Origin: Neocallimastix lanati (nom. inval.)
Lineage: Eukaryota; Neocallimastigomycota; Neocallimastigomycetes; Neocallimastigales; Neocallimastigaceae
Length of the DNA stretch: 64,000 nucleotides
Reading direction: 5' to 3'
Assembly (NCBI GenBank): GCA_016946835.1
Contig: JACVTC010000008.1
Span: forward strand, 968,501-1,032,500
Position 1 is the stretch's first letter. Every line of letters begins with the position of its first letter. Below the pieces are notes generated by a model. That model made no database searches. It was not told where the DNA came from and worked only from the letters and a program-made list of their open reading frames with translations. Positions 58,942 to 64,000 of the stretch are shown here, one piece after another. The position numbers and the translations under genes are program-made.

Positions 58942-61900
58942 TTAAGATACAAAATTATGATCTTCATTGGTTGCGCTAGCCCTGCTGGCCTGTCTTACTG
59001 TTTCTTCAGCATTGACGCTCTTGGTAGTAGTAGTACGATTCGATTTGAACCTATTGAACAAAGACCATTGCTGGCCAATAGCAATAGGTATAATCGATTG
59101 GAGAAGTGCCGCAGTAACCACTAAGAACGGAGTATCAGAATAAGCACCTGATTTCATCTGGCACTTAAATAGATCCTTCCATTCCCTTGTACTGTTATTA
59201 ATACTTCGACCTCCAAGAAGGAAATTAAACACTTTTTCACACACACTAGAATCAATATACACATTATTTTCAATACTATTACTAACATTACTAAAAATAC
59301 TATTACTAATATTATTATTACTATTATAACTATTACTATTATTACTATTACTATTATCATTATTACTATTAACAATATCATTTGTTAGGTTGCCACGGTA
59401 AAAAGCATTATATAAAAATAAAATTTTATCATTAACTTTACTACGAGTATGATTGAAAAAGGGACAATCAATTAACCAATGACTTATCCATTGTTTATTA
59501 CTTTTACAACAGGGACAAAAATTAGGACACATTTGGTCCACTATTTTTGCAGCTTTAGCAATTCTAGCATCTAATCTATATCCGCTTCGTGCTCTCAATA
59601 GCCAATAGAAACCATATGAAAGATCAGGATAGTCATAACAAAGTTTTATAAATTTTGATGTTTCTTCGAATTTGTTTTTGTCATAAAACTCAGCTTTAAT
59701 AGAATTGATTTTCATATCTCTTTTCCAATAAAAATCCTTGATTTTATTATCGTTATTACCTCTTTTCTCTAGTTTACGTTTAAGAGTTCTACTTTCTTTT
59801 GTCCATGTATATTTTCTAGATTTTGGAATATTATTAACTAAATAGGAAATAATACAATTTGAATTTTTCCATTTATCAAAACATTTGACCTGAGACAAAG
59901 CACACTTAGCTGACAATGGAGGAATATGTAAATCTTTTGAAATAGAATATACATTAATAAATGATTTGGCTTTTTGTATACCTGCAATCCATCTTAATCC
60001 TTTATTAATTAATTTCTGAGTATTATTTGTTCTCGTTTTATTCGAACCAAGTAAAGGTGCAAAGTAAGAGACTTTACTAAGTACATAAGAGTTAATTATA
60101 ATCTTCTTAAATGGAATAGGAATTTTGGAATTTGAAAGAAATTTACTAACAGAAAAGAGAGCTTTAGTTACTTTAGAGTTAAGTAATTTAATAATAGGTT
60201 TCAACGATAAGCTTTTATCAAATGGTATACCTAAATAGGTATAACATTTAGTTATTGGAATTGGTTGACCAGCAAGATAAAAAGTAGGATCTCTTTTATT
60301 TTGAAAAAGAGGTGTGTCTGGTCGAATCACCATCGTTGCACACTTATTAATTCCAAAATTCATCATATTAAATTTAGCCCATTCATTTACCTTCTTAAGC
60401 ATTTTTTTCAACTTAGTTCTTGACGGTGCGCATAGAACAATATCATCTGCAAAGAGTCCACCACAACATCTAGATTCGCCTAAAGGAATTCCAAGTTCTG
60501 AAACATCATTAAAAATGTCATTAATAAAAAGATTGAAAAGAATTGGTGATAGTGGACAACCTTGTCTAACTCCTTTCATAATATTAAAAGATTCCGAATA
60601 TTGATCATCAATTTTAACACTAGCTTTGGATGTCAAATATAGATTTTTTATAAATTGATAACATTTACCTCTAATACCTAAAGCATCTAATTTATATAAA
60701 ATATTACCTATTGGAACAGAATCATATGCCTTTTTTAAATCTAGAAAAGCAAGGTAAGTTTCTTTATTATCATTTTTACGCCTTTGACAAATTTCTCGAA
60801 TTGAAATAAATAAACTAACACATTCTTCTTTAGTACGAAATCCAAATTGCTCTGGCCTAATAAAATTATTTTTAAGTCCATATTCCGAAATTCTTTTGGA
60901 GACTATTTTCGAAATGAGTTTAATACCATTGTTAATCAGAGAGATACCTCGATAATTGTCACAATCAGATAGATCATCTCCTTTTTTAGGAATAGATATA
61001 ATACTTGCTTCATTCCAAGAGCTAGGAAATTCTCCATTCCAAATTCTTGAGTATATCTTCTGTAAACAATTTAAACCAGAAGAAGAATTATTTACTGAAT
61101 TTTCGTCATCCGGAGGAATTAAAGCTTTATAAAATTCAATAGGAATTCCATCCGGGCCTGAAGCTTTATAATTTGGAGTAGCTAAAATTGCTTCTCTAAT
61201 TTCTTCTATACTGATGTCTTGATTTATATCCCATTCATTGTGTCTCGTATACCTGATTGTTCCATTGGAAAATTTATTAGACCATTCGATTAATGCACTA
61301 TTGATATCAGAATGGCTTGAAGCAAGTTTTTTATAGTGATTGTGCCATACTTCTAACTGTTCTTTAGTAGAAGTAGCTAGTTTACCATTTTTGTCCTTTA
61401 CTGGAGAATTTGACATATTTTTAAATTTATCTACTTTTGCTGTTGTTTTAAGCCATTTCCAAGCTTTCTTAGGGTTATGAGATTTCATATATTCACATCC
61501 TGTATTAATCCAATGTTGGTATTCAGTTTTCCTATAAATATTACACATATGATGAATAATTTTGCACATTCTATTATATTTATCAATTAATTCTTCAAAT
61601 TCATCTAAATTATGATAAGAACCTCTTCTTTTAATGGATTTATATAATTTCATTTTGAGTTTTTGCAAATTAAATATTTTCTGCGACATATGAAAAAAAG
61701 ATTTTCGAACTTCTGAAATTGACGTGATATTAAGTTCCTTAGCAATATTGAATGAAGTTGAAATAAATTTCTTAGAAATATCATCAATACTAATATTAGG
61801 ATCTGGAATCACTTCCTCTAATACACTAAAATAGTTGTTGTCAAAAATTGATTCTTTTTCATTTATACATTTTAATCTATCCCATTTAACTGTCTTTTTA

Positions 61901-63441
61901 GGCAGAGAGAAAGAATTATCTGAATTAACTGATGAAAAACATTTACCTTTTATTAATAAAGGTTTATGATCCGAAATGGGGGGAAAGTCAATAAAAGTAC
62001 CATATGAAAGTAAATCTAACATATGATCATTGACAATCGCATGATCTATATCAGATTCTCTATTACCTCTACTCCATGAAATTGGGGAGCCCCATAAGGG
62101 AAGAATTTTCCAATTACTAAATTTAGAGAGCAAATTACTTAATTTCTCAGTAGGTAAATTAAAATCACCAACCAACATTGAAGGATGAGAAGAGTGACTA
62201 TTTAACCAAGACAATATTTCAATTCTAGCAGCTCTAGCATGAAGGCTATGGCCACTATGAGGTACGTACACATTACCAATAGAACATTTAGTGAAATTCC
62301 AAAAATTATAAGTATACAAGGAAATAATATACTCATAAGTGTTGTTTTCAAGAGAGGCTTGACAAGAATTATGAAACCCAATATAAAGACCTCTTTTACC
62401 GGGAATTTCATTATTAGCTTTTTTGAAGAAATGTTTGTAGTTTTTTAATGATACTCGACATGGATATTTACTGCTAGAACCTGAACCATTTCCTGTTTCC
62501 TGAAAGCATAAGAAAAGTGGTTTGTACATTGAAATAAAGAATTCAACACTGTCTTTTTTATCAAAGTTCCATCCATTAGTATTCCAACTGACACATAGAG
62601 AAAATTCTTTAACTGTATTATTATTAATATGAGTGTTATTAATATTATTGGAATTATTATAATTGATTGAACTGAAATTTGAATTTGAATCTGAGCTTGA
62701 AACTGAATTTAAACATAAATTTGAAATTGAACTTGAACTTGTACTTGAACTTGAATTTGAACTTGAACTTGTACTTGAACTTGAACTTGAACTTGAACTT
62801 GTACTTGAACTTGTACTTGAACTTGAACTTGAAATTGTACTTGAACTTGGACTTGAACTTGAACTTGAACCTGTACTTGAACTTGTACTTAAACTTGTAC
62901 TTGAACTTGAACTTGAGCTTGTACTTGAACTTGTACTTGAACTTGAACTTGAGCTTGTACTTGAACTTGAACATGAATCTGTATTTGAACTTGAATTTGA
63001 ATTTTGACTTGAATCTGCATTTGAATTTGAAGTAGTGAATAAGTTGATATTATAAGATGAATTCACTTTTTCTGATAAGGCAAAATGTTTCCTTTTGAGT
63101 GAAGAAAAACTGTATTTATGATTCCTTTTGCTACAATTAATAACGTTAATTGAAGCACGTTTGAAACTATTGACAATACAATCAGTAATAGATGTTAATT
63201 CTTCTTCATTACCTACTATTTTAATTTTAAAGAATGCATCATTAAAATTAGCAATACGTTTAACTGATAAAACCTTATCATTTAATTCATTCAGAGTTTT
63301 CTTTAAATGTCTTCTCATTTTGATTTCTGGCCAAGATCGAAGTCCGCGGATAAAGAGTAGTTTCGTATTCTCCATTGGTATACCGTGGCACCTTGAACCT
63401 CTTAGAATGAAATTCTTATTTCTTATAAATTGGATTTCCAT
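58942..63441 (-). CDS. LINE (non-LTR retrotransposon) endonuclease-reverse transcriptase, apparently intact
   Basis: 1499 residues from the ATG at 63441. The N-terminal ~130 residues (LLFIRGLRSWPEIKMRRHL) look like a small ordered domain. A long Ser-rich run of hexamer-repeat origin lies at about residues 140-260. An APE-type endonuclease follows (SWNTNGWN near 283, FQETG, GDFNLP near 427, SDIDHAIV, SDHKPL near 490). Reverse transcriptase has GPDGIPIEFYKAL, NYRGISLINN, AFLDLKKAYDSV, GVRQGCPLSPILFNLF and catalytic GLFADDIVLC near 1000. A C-terminal CCHC-like finger (CPCCKSNKQWISHWLIDC) lies near 1310, and a conserved tail KSVNAEETVRQASRA closes the protein. No RNase H is seen. All catalytic motifs are present, so the copy may be active. 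A separate ORF1 is not seen in the window. The clade is undetermined. Confidence 0.95.
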   Translation of the reverse strand: MEIQFIRNKNFILRGSRCHGIPMENTKLLFIRGLRSWPEIKMRRHLKKTLNELNDKVLSVKRIANFNDAFFKIKIVGNEEELTSITDCIVNSFKRASINVINCSKRNHKYSFSSLKRKHFALSEKVNSSYNINLFTTSNSNADSSQNSNSSSNTDSCSSSSTSSSSSSSTSSSTSSSSSSSTSLSTSSSTGSSSSSSPSSSTISSSSSSTSSSTSSSSSSSSSTSSSSNSSSSTSSSSISNLCLNSVSSSDSNSNFSSINYNNSNNINNTHINNNTVKEFSLCVSWNTNGWNFDKKDSVEFFISMYKPLFLCFQETGNGSGSSSKYPCRVSLKNYKHFFKKANNEIPGKRGLYIGFHNSCQASLENNTYEYIISLYTYNFWNFTKCSIGNVYVPHSGHSLHARAARIEILSWLNSHSSHPSMLVGDFNLPTEKLSNLLSKFSNWKILPLWGSPISWSRGNRESDIDHAIVNDHMLDLLSYGTFIDFPPISDHKPLLIKGKCFSSVNSDNSFSLPKKTVKWDRLKCINEKESIFDNNYFSVLEEVIPDPNISIDDISKKFISTSFNIAKELNITSISEVRKSFFHMSQKIFNLQKLKMKLYKSIKRRGSYHNLDEFEELIDKYNRMCKIIHHMCNIYRKTEYQHWINTGCEYMKSHNPKKAWKWLKTTAKVDKFKNMSNSPVKDKNGKLATSTKEQLEVWHNHYKKLASSHSDINSALIEWSNKFSNGTIRYTRHNEWDINQDISIEEIREAILATPNYKASGPDGIPIEFYKALIPPDDENSVNNSSSGLNCLQKIYSRIWNGEFPSSWNEASIISIPKKGDDLSDCDNYRGISLINNGIKLISKIVSKRISEYGLKNNFIRPEQFGFRTKEECVSLFISIREICQRRKNDNKETYLAFLDLKKAYDSVPIGNILYKLDALGIRGKCYQFIKNLYLTSKASVKIDDQYSESFNIMKGVRQGCPLSPILFNLFINDIFNDVSELGIPLGESRCCGGLFADDIVLCAPSRTKLKKMLKKVNEWAKFNMMNFGINKCATMVIRPDTPLFQNKRDPTFYLAGQPIPITKCYTYLGIPFDKSLSLKPIIKLLNSKVTKALFSVSKFLSNSKIPIPFKKIIINSYVLSKVSYFAPLLGSNKTRTNNTQKLINKGLRWIAGIQKAKSFINVYSISKDLHIPPLSAKCALSQVKCFDKWKNSNCIISYLVNNIPKSRKYTWTKESRTLKRKLEKRGNNDNKIKDFYWKRDMKINSIKAEFYDKNKFEETSKFIKLCYDYPDLSYGFYWLLRARSGYRLDARIAKAAKIVDQMCPNFCPCCKSNKQWISHWLIDCPFFNHTRSKVNDKILFLYNAFYRGNLTNDIVNSNNDNSNSNNSNSYNSNNNISNSIFSNVSNSIENNVYIDSSVCEKVFNFLLGGRSINNSTREWKDLFKCQMKSGAYSDTPFLVVTAALLQSIIPIAIGQQWSLFNRFKSNRTTTTKSVNAEETVRQASRASATNEDHNFVS
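62690..63000 (-). repeat. Hexamer repeat encoding poly-Ser in the LINE ORF
   Basis: On the plus strand GAACTT(G/T) hexamers, on the minus strand AGTTCA/AGTACA units, giving Ser-Ser with interspersed Thr and Asn for about 100 residues. In frame and without stops. The two other frames and the opposite strand also stay open, producing overlapping artefact frames. Confidence 0.9.
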
Positions 63442-64000
63442 AATAGTAATAAAAAACTAAAAATTAATAACTAAAAAAAAAAAAATAAAAAAAAGTCAAT
63501 TTTTATTATAAAGTCTTGAGTATAATGAGAATTGTAATAATTTTATATCTTTTTGGAGTAAATAATTTCGATAATTAGTAGTTTGTTGAATGATTGAAAA
63601 ATAATTTGATTTAGCACTTTTTTCAGTATATTATTTAAATTGAATATCATAAAGTATTTAATGACTAAGATTGAATTGATGAAATAAAATGGCACAAAAT
63701 TAGTAAAGAGTTAAATAAATTACTACAAGATTTAGAGTGAATCAATCTCTTACAACGTGATACATGAAATATATAGTTGAAATACAATTGAATACAATAG
63801 ATTCTTACATGAGAATAGTAATACTACATGAAAATAGAAATACAATGAAAATGTATTACTAATTCTTGGGTGTAACTTATTTAACAATGTTCCAAAAATG
63901 CACCATTATATTCCGCAGTGAGTGTTCACCAGAAAAATTTTACCAATAACATTACCATTGCGCATAATGTTATTAATTAACACAAAATATAACTTTACTA
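63442..64000. other. Region upstream of the LINE ORF (5' UTR or flank)
   Basis: AT-rich with moderately mixed composition from 63680 on (GTTCACCAGAAAAATTTTACC, ATTACCATTGCGCATAATG). No ORF1-like gene or repeat that I can identify. The 5' end of the LINE cannot be placed. Confidence 0.5.

Overview
The window is extremely AT-rich eukaryotic DNA: most intergenic stretches are almost only A and T, full of homopolymers and A/T microsatellites. Coding sequence stands out by its higher GC and by Asn-, Asp-, Glu- and Ser-rich runs. Ty3/gypsy and Ty1/copia LTR retrotransposons, an APE-type LINE, a trace of a MULE-like transposase, a Ran1/Ksp1-like protein kinase and large ankyrin proteins with an N-terminal signal segment together suggest an anaerobic gut fungus (Neocallimastigomycota). 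That assignment is inference from composition and gene content. Dictyostelium, another Asn-rich AT genome, is the main alternative but fits the copia element and the kinase less well.

Layout. 1-3295 holds a decayed minus-strand Ty3/gypsy pol that runs off the left edge. About 6447-11013 holds a solo LTR followed by a plus-strand gypsy element (A: 5' LTR, primer-binding site, broken gag and pol). Element A is cut inside its integrase by the LTR of a second, minus-strand element (B, 11014-15180). An inverted copy of B's 3' end (3' untranslated region, polypurine tract and LTR) lies on B's far side and leads into a primer-binding site and an intact, Asn-rich gag-like gene (16605-18221) with no pol. 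18490-25241 is a copia element with near-identical LTRs but four stop codons and a frameshift. Its leader carries about 1.4 kb of foreign DNA, including a 44-bp tandem repeat and a gypsy RNase H fragment. 25372-26880 is an LTR plus integrase tail of another gypsy family, the same family as the solo LTR near 6.5 kb.

27095-35217 is the only clearly cellular gene block. A 1096-residue Ser/Thr kinase (31927-35217, minus) and a secreted or membrane-anchored ankyrin protein (28377-30164, minus) are linked by a segmental duplication. The last ~1.4 kb of the kinase gene and its 3' flank were copied to 27095-28550, and the copy now supplies the C-terminus of the ankyrin gene. A poly-(ATT) tract of about 225 bp has expanded inside the copy.

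35-51 kb is mostly A/T sequence with long arrays of 7-bp repeats, a dead ankyrin paralogue (46894-48970) and a MULE transposase trace (49075-49422). A Pro/Gly-rich 190-residue protein lies at 51322-51894. 52.8-57.3 kb is T-rich or A-rich satellite on both sides of a dead secreted-protein gene; the right-hand array has a ~146-bp monomer repeated about 14 times. 57.9-63.4 kb has two LINE copies: a 5'-truncated tail, then a 61-bp higher-order repeat made of 7-bp units, then an apparently intact 1499-residue endonuclease/reverse transcriptase ORF.

Overall the window is a nested graveyard of retroelements and satellites around two to three living genes. I did not find a defence-like or otherwise clearly new multi-gene system. 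The most interesting signals are the kinase-tail/ankyrin fusion, the inverted LTR arrangement, the orphan gag and the 7-bp and 61-bp repeat architecture.
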